Shown piece by piece: positions 15,523 through 23,431 of a stretch of 64,000 nucleotides of DNA (its first letter is position 1; the number at the start of each line of letters is the position of its first letter). The notes under the pieces are model-generated. The model saw only the letters and a list, made by a program, of their open reading frames with translations, did no database searches and was not told the DNA's origin. The stretch is taken from NCBI RefSeq assembly GCF_006210265.1, contig NZ_VCNC01000003.1:310001-374000 (forward strand). The letters are read 5' to 3'. This stretch comes from Desulfovibrio sp. UCD-KL4C. Lineage in GTDB: Bacteria; Desulfobacterota; Desulfovibrionia; Desulfovibrionales; Desulfovibrionaceae. The position numbers and the translations under genes are program-made.

Positions 15523-16746
15523 TTAAATGGTGCTGATATCAATGCAAAGTATCGGGCTGTTTTTATCACAATTTAGTTTTGATGAAATTGTTATACATGT
15601 ATTTCCTGAGGCAAGAGAAATATAAGGTGTAGTTGTATGCCACTTTTCACCGGATTTGATGGTCAGATAGTACTCTTTAAGGGAGTGGTCTGCTCCTTTA
15701 GGCGCAGGTTGGTAAATGAGTCTGCGGTTTTCTCTTAATCTGAATGGATTGCAGCTTGTCTGCGAAATTTGTTTCCCGTTTGCGTCTAAAATATAGGCAC
15801 ACTCAATGGAGCTGTTCTCATCAATAAATGAAGTTAAAATTGCATCTGGGCTTTCTGTAGGCGTTGAAGAAATGAGTGTCTTTAGTTCTTTTGCTAATTT
15901 TTTATAAGAATTTTCGAGCCTTTTCTTTACGGCAAGTCTTTCCATTGTATGGATTTTAAATCTTGAAGACAGTGCTTTAATCGGAGCAGTGTGGTCTTTT
16001 TGCACATTTTCAGCACACATAGGCTTACCGAAGTAAAACCCTTGGAAAACATCAATCCCCATTTGCATAAGGGTCAAGGCTTCCTGAGTCGTTTCAATCC
16101 CTTCCGCAAGCGGAAGAGTTCCTGTTCTTTCTGCAAGGTTTATAAGAGATCTGGTGACTTCAAGGTTATGAAATTTTGAATCTATATCTTTAATCAGTGA
16201 ACGATCAATTTTGATTATATCTGGCTTAAGGGCTGGTATCCTATCAAGATTTGAATGGCCTGTTCCAATATCGTCAAGAGCAATGAGAAAGCCTATTTTG
16301 CGACAATTCTCAGTAAAGTTATAGAGAACTTCTTCACTCCCTGCTTTCGATTCAATTATTTCTATAACTACATTGCTGAATGGAATATCGAATTCCTTAA
16401 CCATTTCCCCCGTAATGCCTAACGACTGAGTGTTTTTACCAAGCACTGCCGCGTCAATGTTTACAGAAAGTATTAAGGAGCGGTTTTTTCTTGAAATGGG
16501 AGCAAAGGTCTTGAAGGCATTTCTTCTGCAAGCTCTATCGAGTTTTGTAAGCGTTGCGACATCATTACACATTGCAAACAGGTTTATCGGTGAGATTACC
16601 TGCTCTGTATAAGGGTTGAGTCCTCGCGTCAAAGCTTCATACCCCAGCACGGATTTTCTGCTCATGGAGATGATTGGCTGAAACATCGTTGCCAAGCAGT
16701 TTCTCTCTATGATTTCGTGAATTGATAGTGTTGGTGTATTAAGCAT
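15523..16746 (-). CDS. EAL-domain cyclic-di-GMP phosphodiesterase with C-terminal sensor-like domain
   Basis: 407 residues. Residues ~8-245 are an EAL domain with its catalytic residues present: GYEALTRG, LSVNIDA, VIEIIES, ALDDIGTGHSN, IKIDRSLI, LAEGIET and FQGFYFGKP. It should therefore hydrolyse c-di-GMP. Residues ~250-330 are helical. The last ~100 residues (CAYILDANGKQISQT ... KEYYLTIKSGEKWHTTTPYIS) resemble a PDC/Cache-type ligand-binding fold. There is no signal peptide or membrane helix, so the sensor would be cytoplasmic. EAL first and sensor last is the reverse of the common order. It lies downstream of glnB, with terminator-like hairpins between. Confidence 0.88.
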   Translation of the reverse strand: MLNTPTLSIHEIIERNCLATMFQPIISMSRKSVLGYEALTRGLNPYTEQVISPINLFAMCNDVATLTKLDRACRRNAFKTFAPISRKNRSLILSVNIDAAVLGKNTQSLGITGEMVKEFDIPFSNVVIEIIESKAGSEEVLYNFTENCRKIGFLIALDDIGTGHSNLDRIPALKPDIIKIDRSLIKDIDSKFHNLEVTRSLINLAERTGTLPLAEGIETTQEALTLMQMGIDVFQGFYFGKPMCAENVQKDHTAPIKALSSRFKIHTMERLAVKKRLENSYKKLAKELKTLISSTPTESPDAILTSFIDENSSIECAYILDANGKQISQTSCNPFRLRENRRLIYQPAPKGADHSLKEYYLTIKSGEKWHTTTPYISLASGNTCITISSKLNCDKNSPILCIDISTI

Positions 16747-16762
16747 TTTTTAATAAAATTAA

Positions 16763-16870
16763 AAACCGGCCGAATGGGAGTGGAAGACCGTTCGACCGGT
16801 TTGGGTGGACCCGATGTGGGTGGTCATCGGGGCTGTTTATAACGGGCTTTTCATTTCTGGAAAGCCCGTT
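16763..16870 (-). terminator. Three hairpins downstream of glnB
   Basis: In the gap between glnB and the EAL gene: AACGGGCTTT/AAAGCCCGTT (16841-16870), CCCGATG/CATCGGG (16810-16831) and AAACCGG..CGAA/TTCG..CCGGTTT (16763-16802). On the minus strand the last is followed by TTAATTTTATT and is the best terminator of the three. Confidence 0.6.
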
Positions 16871-16885
16871 CAGCTTTACATAATT

Positions 16886-17215
16886 TTAAAGAGTTTCTTC
16901 ACCGGTTCTGATTCTGATAGTTCTTGGAAGGTCTTGAACGAAGATAACTCCGTCGCCTTCTTTACCAGTCTGAGCACCGGCTTTAATAGCATCAATGGCA
17001 CCTTCAACCTTATCTGCGGCAAGTCCAAGTTCTATGCGTACTTTTTTAAGAAGATTAACTTCCATAATGACACCGCGATAAGTTTCAGTGAATCCTGCCT
17101 GTCTACCTGAACCAAGAATGTTGGTTACGGACATGGTGTAGATTCCTTTTGCGTAGAGAGCCTGTTTTATCGGAGTCAGGCACTCGGGACGAATATATGC
17201 AATAATAAGTTTCAT
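16886..17215 (-). CDS. PII signal-transduction protein
   Basis: 109 residues from ATG 17215, chosen because AGAGGA lies 9 nt upstream; the ATG at 17224 abuts that site. Family marks are the T-loop GSGRQAGFTETYRG, the B-loop TGKEGDG and the C-terminal IRIRTGEE. PII trimers bind ATP, ADP and 2-oxoglutarate and plug ammonium channels. It follows amt by 28 nt, the standard amt-glnK arrangement. Aligned to E. coli GlnB, the uridylylated Tyr51 is Met50 here, and the Lys after the B-loop (Lys90) is Val. So it is probably not uridylylated and may handle nucleotide differently. Confidence 0.93.
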   Translation of the reverse strand: MKLIIAYIRPECLTPIKQALYAKGIYTMSVTNILGSGRQAGFTETYRGVIMEVNLLKKVRIELGLAADKVEGAIDAIKAGAQTGKEGDGVIFVQDLPRTIRIRTGEETL

Positions 17216-17243
17216 TTGTTTCATTCCTCTTTCTATTGTGTGA

Positions 17244-18614
17244 CTATTCGTTAGAGAAGACCTGGAAGCCGCTGTAAGACTCCATTCCGTGTTCAGATAT
17301 ATCAAGGCCCTTCATTTCTTCTTCTTTTGTTACTCTGATTCCGATGAATGCTTTAGCGAGCATGAAGGTGATGAGACCTGCACCGAATGCCCATACAAAG
17401 ACTGTTACAACACCTATGATCTGAGTAGTCAGGATAGAGACTCCACCGCCGTAGAATAGTCCGCCTACACCGTCGTGAAGTTCAGGAACTGTGAACAATC
17501 CACAAGCTAGTGTTCCCCATGCTCCGCAGACACCGTGTACGGAAACAGCACCGACTGGATCATCAATTTTGAATATTTTATCAATCAATTCAATTGAGAG
17601 TACTACAAGCACACCTGCAATCAGTCCGATTATGATTGAACCGGCAGGAGAGACAGTTGCACAGCCTGCGGTAATTCCTACAAGGCCGGCGAGGGCTCCG
17701 TTACAGGTCATTGAAATGTCAGGTTTTCCGTATTTGATCCAAGATGTGATCATTGCTCCAAGCAGACCTGCACAACCGGAAAGGCTTGTTACTACTGCGA
17801 TGAGACCGATTGAACCGTCAGCGGTTGTTGTTGAGCCCGGGTTGAATCCGAACCAACCGAACCAAAGAATGAATACACCAAGAGATGCTAATGGAATGTT
17901 GTGGCCTGGAATAGCTTTTGCTTTTCCGTCAGCAGTGTATTTCCCGATACGTGGTCCGACTACGATAGCTCCTGCAAGAGCAACCCAGCCACCTACGGAG
18001 TGAACAACAGTTGAGCCTGCAAAGTCCATGAATCCTAAGCCTTCAAGCCATCCTGCTCCTGAATCTCCGAGCCAGAGACTGCCCCATGCCCAGTGACCTG
18101 AAATAGGGTAGATAAGTCCTGTTACTATCATGGTAACAAAGAAGTAGCTGCTGAATTTTGTGCGTTCGGCAATACCACCGGAAACAATTGTAGCTGCAGT
18201 TGCGGCAAAAACAGACTGGAAGAACCAGAAGGTCAGTGTCCACTGTGCGTCAGGGCTGGTCAGGCCTACTCCTGCCAAGCTGAACCCTGATGTTCCTACA
18301 AAACCTGCAGCATCAAGTCCGAACATGAGTCCGAAGCCGAAAAGGAAAAAGATGATAGAACCTGCGGCAAAATCAAGAAAGTTTTTCATTAGGATATTAC
18401 CGGCGCTTTTGGCTCTGGTGAATCCTGCTTCAACACATGCAAATCCTGCCTGCATAAACATAACGAGTATGGCAGCAACAAGTGTCCATAAAATGTTAGC
18501 GTGGGTCTGAGTAAGATACTCTTCGCCAGCAAAAGCTGCAGTCGGTGCAGCCAGCATCAGCACAGCGAGAATGGTCGAAATTTTCCGGCCTATTGATGGA
18601 AATTTAGAAATCAT
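17244..18614 (-). CDS. amt: Ammonium transporter Amt
   Basis: 456 residues from ATG 18614, which has GGAGGA upstream. A cleavable signal peptide (ending TAAFAGEE) is followed by eleven membrane helices, as in Gram-negative AmtB. Signature stretches are QAGFACVEAGFTRAKSAGNILMK cut as two conserved halves near helix 2, GHWAWG, FAGSTVVHSVGGW and SVHGVCGAWGTL with the twin-histidine region. It conducts ammonium into the cell and is gated by PII. Its promoter is of the sigma-54 type, so expression is probably nitrogen-controlled. Confidence 0.96.
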   Translation of the reverse strand: MISKFPSIGRKISTILAVLMLAAPTAAFAGEEYLTQTHANILWTLVAAILVMFMQAGFACVEAGFTRAKSAGNILMKNFLDFAAGSIIFFLFGFGLMFGLDAAGFVGTSGFSLAGVGLTSPDAQWTLTFWFFQSVFAATAATIVSGGIAERTKFSSYFFVTMIVTGLIYPISGHWAWGSLWLGDSGAGWLEGLGFMDFAGSTVVHSVGGWVALAGAIVVGPRIGKYTADGKAKAIPGHNIPLASLGVFILWFGWFGFNPGSTTTADGSIGLIAVVTSLSGCAGLLGAMITSWIKYGKPDISMTCNGALAGLVGITAGCATVSPAGSIIIGLIAGVLVVLSIELIDKIFKIDDPVGAVSVHGVCGAWGTLACGLFTVPELHDGVGGLFYGGGVSILTTQIIGVVTVFVWAFGAGLITFMLAKAFIGIRVTKEEEMKGLDISEHGMESYSGFQVFSNE

Positions 18615-18661
18615 GAAGTCCTCCTCCAGGGTGTAAATTGCTTTAAGGATGTTGCTAACCA

Positions 18662-18677
18662 AGCATTTACCGTGCCA
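18662..18677 (-). promoter_or_regulatory. Sigma-54 promoter of amt-glnB
   Basis: The minus strand reads TGGCACG-GTAA-ATGCT, an exact -24 element and a close -12 element (consensus TTGCW) at correct spacing, about 48 bp before the amt start codon. Confidence 0.75.
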
Positions 18678-18834
18678 ATTATTTAACTAATTGATAATAT
18701 TGATTTTTTGTAGGAACTGGTGTTTTTATGGGTTACAAAAATGTATTAATATACTTTTTTGTGTACTTTTATGTTCTTTAAATTGACAAAAAAGTAACTA
18801 ATTAGTTTTGCGTGTTTTTGTTTTTCATTTGAAA
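18678..18834. other. AT-rich control region between amt and the aromatic operon
   Basis: No open frame. It holds a perfect palindrome AACTAATTAGTT (18796-18807), about 120-130 bp upstream of the amt -24 element, which could be an activator site for the sigma-54 promoter. Otherwise featureless. Confidence 0.3.
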
Positions 18835-18862
18835 TTAACAATTATCGAGTATTATATATGAT
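18835..18862 (+). promoter_or_regulatory. Likely promoter of the aromatic operon
   Basis: TTAACA (18835-18840), a 16-nt spacer and TATGAT (18857-18862). RNA would begin near 18870, about 50 nt before the leader peptide. An alternative is TTGACT at 18884-18889 with a poor -10. Confidence 0.45.
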
Positions 18863-18919
18863 AGAAAAAAATTAATAAAGTTGTTGACTCTTTTGAGCGA
18901 GAGTGGTTACGTGTTTCCT

Positions 18920-19018
18920 ATGCAAACTTTCAACTCTTCAGGCGCTAGCCAATCATTTTTTTATTACTTTTACTTTTGGTGCACCCACGCTTGTGGTCGT
19001 GTGGAGGTTTGCTCGTAA
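18920..19018 (+). CDS. Aromatic attenuator leader peptide
   Basis: A 32-codon frame starting ATG 18920 (a GTG at 18911 is also in frame) and ending TAA 19016-19018. Residues 13-20 are FFYYFYFW: eight consecutive aromatic codons covering Phe, Tyr and Trp. It lies directly before a terminator and an operon for synthesis of exactly these three amino acids. A run like this has no plausible role in a folded 32-residue peptide and is the hallmark of ribosome-mediated attenuation. The ribosome site is weak (GAGAGTGG upstream of the GTG), so the exact start is uncertain; the aromatic run and stop are not affected. Confidence 0.88.
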   Translation: MQTFNSSGASQSFFYYFYFWCTHACGRVEVCS

Positions 19019-19065
19019 GTAATAAAAAATCTTAGCAAACTACCTCTACTAAAGGGCCGCAGGCG
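18988..19065 (+). promoter_or_regulatory. Antiterminator of the aromatic attenuator
   Basis: Composite hairpin. The outer helix 18988-18998 pairs with 19055-19065 (11 bp, three G-U). The inner helix 19001-19013 pairs with 19034-19049 (13 bp, 3-nt bulge). The outer helix consumes the 5' arm of the terminator, so the two are mutually exclusive. A ribosome at the leader stop codon would cover 19001-19013 and destroy it. Confidence 0.75.
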
Positions 19066-19092
19066 ATAACTCGCCGGCGGCCCTTTTTTTTT
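19051..19092 (+). terminator. Attenuator terminator before the aromatic operon
   Basis: GGGCCGC-a-GGCG pairs with CGCC-g-GCGGCCC around a six-base loop, followed by nine T. It lies 33 nt after the leader stop codon and 61 nt before the first structural gene. Confidence 0.9.
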
Positions 19093-19152
19093 AGCTGAGG
19101 TCGCCAGAGGAAAGCGGTTTTGAAGTAAGGGTGAAACAATCGGAGAATTAAA

Positions 19153-19950
19153 ATGGATGTCGGAAAAAAAATCAGACTTGAAAGAATTTTCAATAGAGCA
19201 ACTGAAAGAACAGTAATTGTTCCTATGGACCACGGTATCAGTGTCGGCCCCATCGCAGGTCTTGAAAATATGCGACAGGCTGTAGATGACATGGTTGCCG
19301 GAGGAGCCAACGCTGTTCTCGGTCATAGAGGTCTTGTTCGTTGCGGACACCGTAGCGAAGGGCAGGATGTCGGTCTTATTGTTCACCTTTCTGCTAGCAC
19401 ATCTCTTTCTCCCACTCCCAATGCTAAAGTTTTGGTAGGTTCTGTTGAAGACGCTCTCCGCCGTGGTGCTGATGCTGTAAGTGTTCATGTCAATCTCGGA
19501 GATGAGACTGAAACACAGATGCTCCGTGATCTAGGTGAAGTTTCCGCAAAAGCCACCAGCTGGGGAATGCCTGTTCTTGCTATGGTTTACGCTCGCGGAC
19601 CTAAAATAAAAAATGAATATGATCCTGAAATTGTTGCACATTGTGCCCGTGCAGGTGAAGAGCTTGGCGCTGATATTGTTAAGGTTTCTTACACCGGTGA
19701 TCCTGAGTCTTTTGGACGTGTTGTTGATGGGTGCTGTATTCCGATTGTTATCGCAGGCGGTCCTAAGCTCGATTCAACAAGATCTTTTCTCCAGATGGTT
19801 TCAGATTCAATCAGCGCAGGTGGAGCCGGTCTTTCCGTTGGACGCAATGTTTTTCAGCATAAAAATCGCGTGAAGCTGGTAAAAGCTCTTAGTAAAGTTG
19901 TCCATCAGGACGAAACTGTTGAAGCAGCTCTCGAATTTCTTGGCGAATAA
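19153..19950 (+). CDS. 2-amino-3,7-dideoxy-D-threo-hept-6-ulosonate synthase
   Basis: 265 residues, class I aldolase-like TIM barrel. It joins a sugar-phosphate-derived ketone with aspartate semialdehyde to give ADH, the first step of the archaeal-type route to dehydroquinate that replaces DAHP synthase and AroB. Motifs include [18 protein letters not shown] near the N-terminus, the central [12 protein letters not shown] (Schiff-base Lys) and a phosphate-binding [12 protein letters not shown]. The next gene encodes the partner enzyme DHQ synthase II, which supports this call over a fructose-bisphosphate aldolase. First structural gene of the operon, behind the attenuator. Confidence 0.92.
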   Translation: MDVGKKIRLERIFNRATERTVIVPMDHGISVGPIAGLENMRQAVDDMVAGGANAVLGHRGLVRCGHRSEGQDVGLIVHLSASTSLSPTPNAKVLVGSVEDALRRGADAVSVHVNLGDETETQMLRDLGEVSAKATSWGMPVLAMVYARGPKIKNEYDPEIVAHCARAGEELGADIVKVSYTGDPESFGRVVDGCCIPIVIAGGPKLDSTRSFLQMVSDSISAGGAGLSVGRNVFQHKNRVKLVKALSKVVHQDETVEAALEFLGE

Positions 19951-19964
19951 CATAATTGGGAATA

Positions 19965-20951
19965 ATGATGAAAAAGATAATTTTTAAAGCGATTCCATTT
20001 GATAAAGAACTTCTTACATTAGCTCTTGAGTCTGGTGTTGATGCGATTCTTGCTGAACCTGAGCATGTTAAAGCTATTACCGAACTCGGCAGAGTTACTG
20101 TTATCACTCCGGAAGATATGCCTCTTGTTGCTATTGATCAGAAAAATGATGAAGAGGTTGCAATAGGTCTTGCGGCGGAAGGCCGTGAAGTCTGTCTTAC
20201 AAAAGGTTGGGAGATTATACCTGTAGAAAATATTCTTGCACAGGTTAAAAGTCTGGCCCTTGAGGCTGAATCTTTGGACCGTGCTATACTTGCCGCTGGA
20301 ATTCTTGAGCGTGGAGCAGACACAATTGTTATTTTGCCGGAAGCGGCACATGATCTTAAGACAATTGTTGCAGAACTTAAACTTAGTCAGGGACATATGG
20401 AATTACAAAAAGCTAAGATTACAAAGATTGAATCTGCGGGACTCGGCCATCGTGTCTGTGTAGATACAATCTCCATGCTTAAAAAAGGGCAGGGTATGCT
20501 GGTGGGTAATTCAAGCGGGTTTACTTTTCTTGTTCACGGTGAAACAGAATCAAACCCTTATGTTGCGGCCCGTCCGTTCCGGGTCAATGCCGGAGCTGTT
20601 CATGCTTATGCACAAATGCCCGGAGACAAAACTACTTACTTGCAGGAGCTTAATGCCGGAACTGAGATCCTTATTGTCGATGCCGCCGGAAAAACTTCTA
20701 TTGCAACAGTCGGTAGGTGCAAGGTTGAAGTTAGACCTATGCTGCTTATAACAGCTGAAGTTGCGACTCCGCAGGGTCCGGTTGTAGGTAAAGTGTTTTT
20801 GCAGAATGCAGAAACAATAAGAGTTGTAAGTGGTGAAGGCGAACCTGTAAGCGTAGTCACAATTAAGCCGGGCGATGAAGTTATGTGCCGTCTTGATGAT
20901 GCCGGACGCCATTTTGGAATGCGTATTACTGAAGAGATTGTCGAGGAATAA
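19965..20951 (+). CDS. 3-dehydroquinate synthase II
   Basis: About 328 residues; ATG 19965 or 19968 (GGGA upstream). It oxidatively deaminates and cyclises ADH to 3-dehydroquinate using NAD. This is the archaeal-type enzyme, unrelated to AroB. Family marks are the C-terminal block with GMLVGNSSGFTFLVHGETESN cut after the conserved GNSSG, YVAARPFRVNAGAVHAY, and the closing VKPGDE-like TIKPGDEVMCRLDDAGRHFG. It is separated from the ADH synthase gene by 14 nt and ends 4 nt before pheA. Confidence 0.93.
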   Translation: MMKKIIFKAIPFDKELLTLALESGVDAILAEPEHVKAITELGRVTVITPEDMPLVAIDQKNDEEVAIGLAAEGREVCLTKGWEIIPVENILAQVKSLALEAESLDRAILAAGILERGADTIVILPEAAHDLKTIVAELKLSQGHMELQKAKITKIESAGLGHRVCVDTISMLKKGQGMLVGNSSGFTFLVHGETESNPYVAARPFRVNAGAVHAYAQMPGDKTTYLQELNAGTEILIVDAAGKTSIATVGRCKVEVRPMLLITAEVATPQGPVVGKVFLQNAETIRVVSGEGEPVSVVTIKPGDEVMCRLDDAGRHFGMRITEEIVEE

Positions 20952-20955
20952 TAGA

Positions 20956-22059
20956 ATGTCAGAATCCAGCGAAAAGAATTTGAATCACCTCAGAGAAGAA
21001 ATTGATACACTTGATGGTGAGATACTTGAGCTTCTCAATAAGCGAGCTGCAGCATCTCTTTCGGTAGGTAAGCTCAAAGCAGGGTCCGCAGATCAAATCT
21101 TTAAACCTTTTAGAGAGCAGGAAGTTCTCAGAGGTTTGACAGACCGTAATCCCGGTCCGCTTCCAGGTGAACATCTCGAGGGTATTTATCGCGAGATTAT
21201 TTCCTCATCACGCAGATTGCAGCGCCCTGAAAGAGTTGTCTATCTGGGGCCTGAAGGAACATTTTCTTACTTTGCCGGATTAGAGCACATGGGACGGCAG
21301 GCTGATCTTGTCCCGAAAAATAATTTTGAAGACATTTTTGTAGCTGTTTCCAAAGGTGAAGCTGACCTTGGCATTATTCCTCTTGAAAATTCTCTTGCAG
21401 GAACAGTCGGGCAGAATGTTGATTTGTTCATGCGTTATCCAGTTTATATTCAGGATGAATTGTATAGCCGTATCAGTCATGCTCTAATTACCAAAGGTTC
21501 TGGGCTTGATCAGATTAAGACAGTCTATTCACATATAAAAGTTTTAGAACAGTGCGCCGGGTGGCTGCGAAGTAACCTTCCTGATGTGAAGTTGGAAGCT
21601 GTTGATTCTACTGCAAAGGCAGCTTCAATGGTTGCACAGGGTGATGATACATGCGCAGCTTTGGGCAACATCAAACTGGCTAATATTTTCGGACTTCATG
21701 TGGTTTGTGAAGCTGTAGAAGATTTTGCGGATAATTGGACAAGATTTTTAATAATCGGTCCTAAACCGGGAATCGAAGGTAAAAGAGATAAAACCACTAT
21801 TCTTTTTACCACCCCTGACCAGCCGGGAGCTCTCGTCGGAGTTCTTAATGTTCTCTCCGGTAAAGATATTAATATGACTAAGCTGGAATCTCGTCCTTTT
21901 TTAGGTGAAAAATGGAAGTATATGTTTTTTGTAGATCTTCAGGGCAATCTCAGTGCTGATGAATATGAAAGCATCATTGATGAACTCAGGTCACGCTGTC
22001 TAACTTTCAAAATTCTGGGAAGTTATCCAAGTGGATCGCAGAACGGAAGTAGACTTTAG
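20956..22059 (+). CDS. pheA: Bifunctional chorismate mutase/prephenate dehydratase
   Basis: 367 residues from ATG 20956 (GAGGAATAATAG upstream; the frame is open further into the previous gene but without a site). Residues ~10-90 are an AroQ-type chorismate mutase (LREEIDTLDGEILELLNKRA). Residues ~95-270 are prephenate dehydratase (YLGPEGTFSYFA, PLENSLAGTVG, TRFLIIG). The last ~80 residues are an ACT domain with GALVGVLNVL and ESRP, which binds phenylalanine for feedback inhibition. Together they convert chorismate to phenylpyruvate. So Phe acts both on this enzyme and, through the attenuator, on its transcription. Confidence 0.96.
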   Translation: MSESSEKNLNHLREEIDTLDGEILELLNKRAAASLSVGKLKAGSADQIFKPFREQEVLRGLTDRNPGPLPGEHLEGIYREIISSSRRLQRPERVVYLGPEGTFSYFAGLEHMGRQADLVPKNNFEDIFVAVSKGEADLGIIPLENSLAGTVGQNVDLFMRYPVYIQDELYSRISHALITKGSGLDQIKTVYSHIKVLEQCAGWLRSNLPDVKLEAVDSTAKAASMVAQGDDTCAALGNIKLANIFGLHVVCEAVEDFADNWTRFLIIGPKPGIEGKRDKTTILFTTPDQPGALVGVLNVLSGKDINMTKLESRPFLGEKWKYMFFVDLQGNLSADEYESIIDELRSRCLTFKILGSYPSGSQNGSRL

Positions 22060-22095
22060 TTCTCACAACTGTTTTTAAAAAAAAGGAATAAACGG

Positions 22096-23430
22096 ATGAC
22101 TTCTGATAATGTAATAAAAATCAAGGCTCCTTCATCAAAGTCTATGTCGCATAGAGCACTTATCGCAGGTGCTTTTTCAGACGGGTCGACTGTGGTGATT
22201 GATCCGCTTGACAGTAACGATATCAATCGGACTATGGACTGCCTTACAACCATGGGAGCGCAGTTCAGTGTTGAGCAGAATTCTACCACCGTTACAGGTC
22301 TGCATGATGGTCCGCACGGCGGCTTAAAAGAACCAGCTGTTCTTGAAATGAGAGATTCAGGAACAACTTGTAGACTTATCACAGCTATTGCAGGAGCCGG
22401 AAAAGGCGTTTTTCGTATTCAGGGAACACCTCGAATGCATGACCGTCCTATCGGAGAACTTACCAAAGCTCTTGAGTCTCAGGGCGTAAAAGTTACTTTT
22501 GCCGATAAAAAAGGATATCCTCCTGTAACTCTTGAATCTAATGGATTTCTTGGCGGAGATATTGAAATCTCCCTTGAGGAAAGCAGTCAGTATCTTTCAG
22601 GTTTATTGTTGGCCGCTCCGTATGCACATAAAACAACGGTGATTAAAGTTGTAGGCAAAAAAGCTGTTTCATGGCCGTATGTTGCATTGACTCTTAAGGT
22701 TATGGAAGATTTTAAAATTTCATTTTCTGTTGAAGCTTTTAAGAACGGAGAGTGGAAAAAGACAAACTGGAGAAAAGTTTCTAAAGTTGTCCCCGGTGAA
22801 ATAAGATTTCGCGTGAATCCTTCTGATTACAAAAAAGACAATTATGAAGTTGAAGGTGACTGGAGTAACGGGTCTTACTTTTTAGCTGCCGGAGCGGTTG
22901 GAACTAAACCTGTCAGAGTTAAAGGGCTTGCGATTGATTCCTTGCAGGGCGACAGGGCAATTATTGATATTTTGAAAGCTATGGGCGCGAAGATAGAAAG
23001 TGACTCTTCCGGAGTTACTGTTTACCCTTCAAAGTTACATGGAGTTGAAGTTGATATGGGGCTGTGTCCGGATCTTGTTCCAACGGTAGCAGTTGCAGCA
23101 GCTTTTGCTGACAGCCCTACAACTATAACTAATGTAGCGCATTTGCGTATTAAAGAATGTGACCGTCTGGATGCCAGTGCTACTGAAGTAATAAGAGCAG
23201 GCGGTAAAGCCGAGATCGGAGATGACTTCATTAAAATTTTTCCGGCACCACTGAAAAAGGGTGAAAAAATAATTTTTTCGACATATGACGATCATAGACT
23301 GGCAATGAGTACAGCTATTTTCAGCTTAGCCGGAATTGAAGCTGTTGCTAAGGAACCGGAATGTGTTGCAAAGTCGTTCCCTGAGTTCTGGAAGGAATGG
23401 GATAAAGTTAAAAAGGGGAATGGTTGCTAA
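22096..23430 (+). CDS. aroA: 3-phosphoshikimate 1-carboxyvinyltransferase (EPSP synthase)
   Basis: 444 residues. Forms EPSP from shikimate-3-phosphate and phosphoenolpyruvate. Conserved motifs are KAPSSKSMSHRALIAGAF (start), LEMRDSGTTCRLI, RIKECDRLDA and YDDHRLAMS. A GGAATAAACGG stretch precedes the ATG. A short insertion around residues 205-240 (FKNGEWKKTNWRKVSKVV) is more basic than in most AroA proteins. Its end lies next to the tyrA start. Confidence 0.96.
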   Translation: MTSDNVIKIKAPSSKSMSHRALIAGAFSDGSTVVIDPLDSNDINRTMDCLTTMGAQFSVEQNSTTVTGLHDGPHGGLKEPAVLEMRDSGTTCRLITAIAGAGKGVFRIQGTPRMHDRPIGELTKALESQGVKVTFADKKGYPPVTLESNGFLGGDIEISLEESSQYLSGLLLAAPYAHKTTVIKVVGKKAVSWPYVALTLKVMEDFKISFSVEAFKNGEWKKTNWRKVSKVVPGEIRFRVNPSDYKKDNYEVEGDWSNGSYFLAAGAVGTKPVRVKGLAIDSLQGDRAIIDILKAMGAKIESDSSGVTVYPSKLHGVEVDMGLCPDLVPTVAVAAAFADSPTTITNVAHLRIKECDRLDASATEVIRAGGKAEIGDDFIKIFPAPLKKGEKIIFSTYDDHRLAMSTAIFSLAGIEAVAKEPECVAKSFPEFWKEWDKVKKGNGC

Positions 23431-23431
23431 C

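Noticed and set aside
18970-19488. 172-codon frame on the minus strand opposite the attenuator and the first aromatic gene
   Set aside because: It lies opposite a gene with strong family identity and crosses the terminator; the motifs on the plus strand explain the region.
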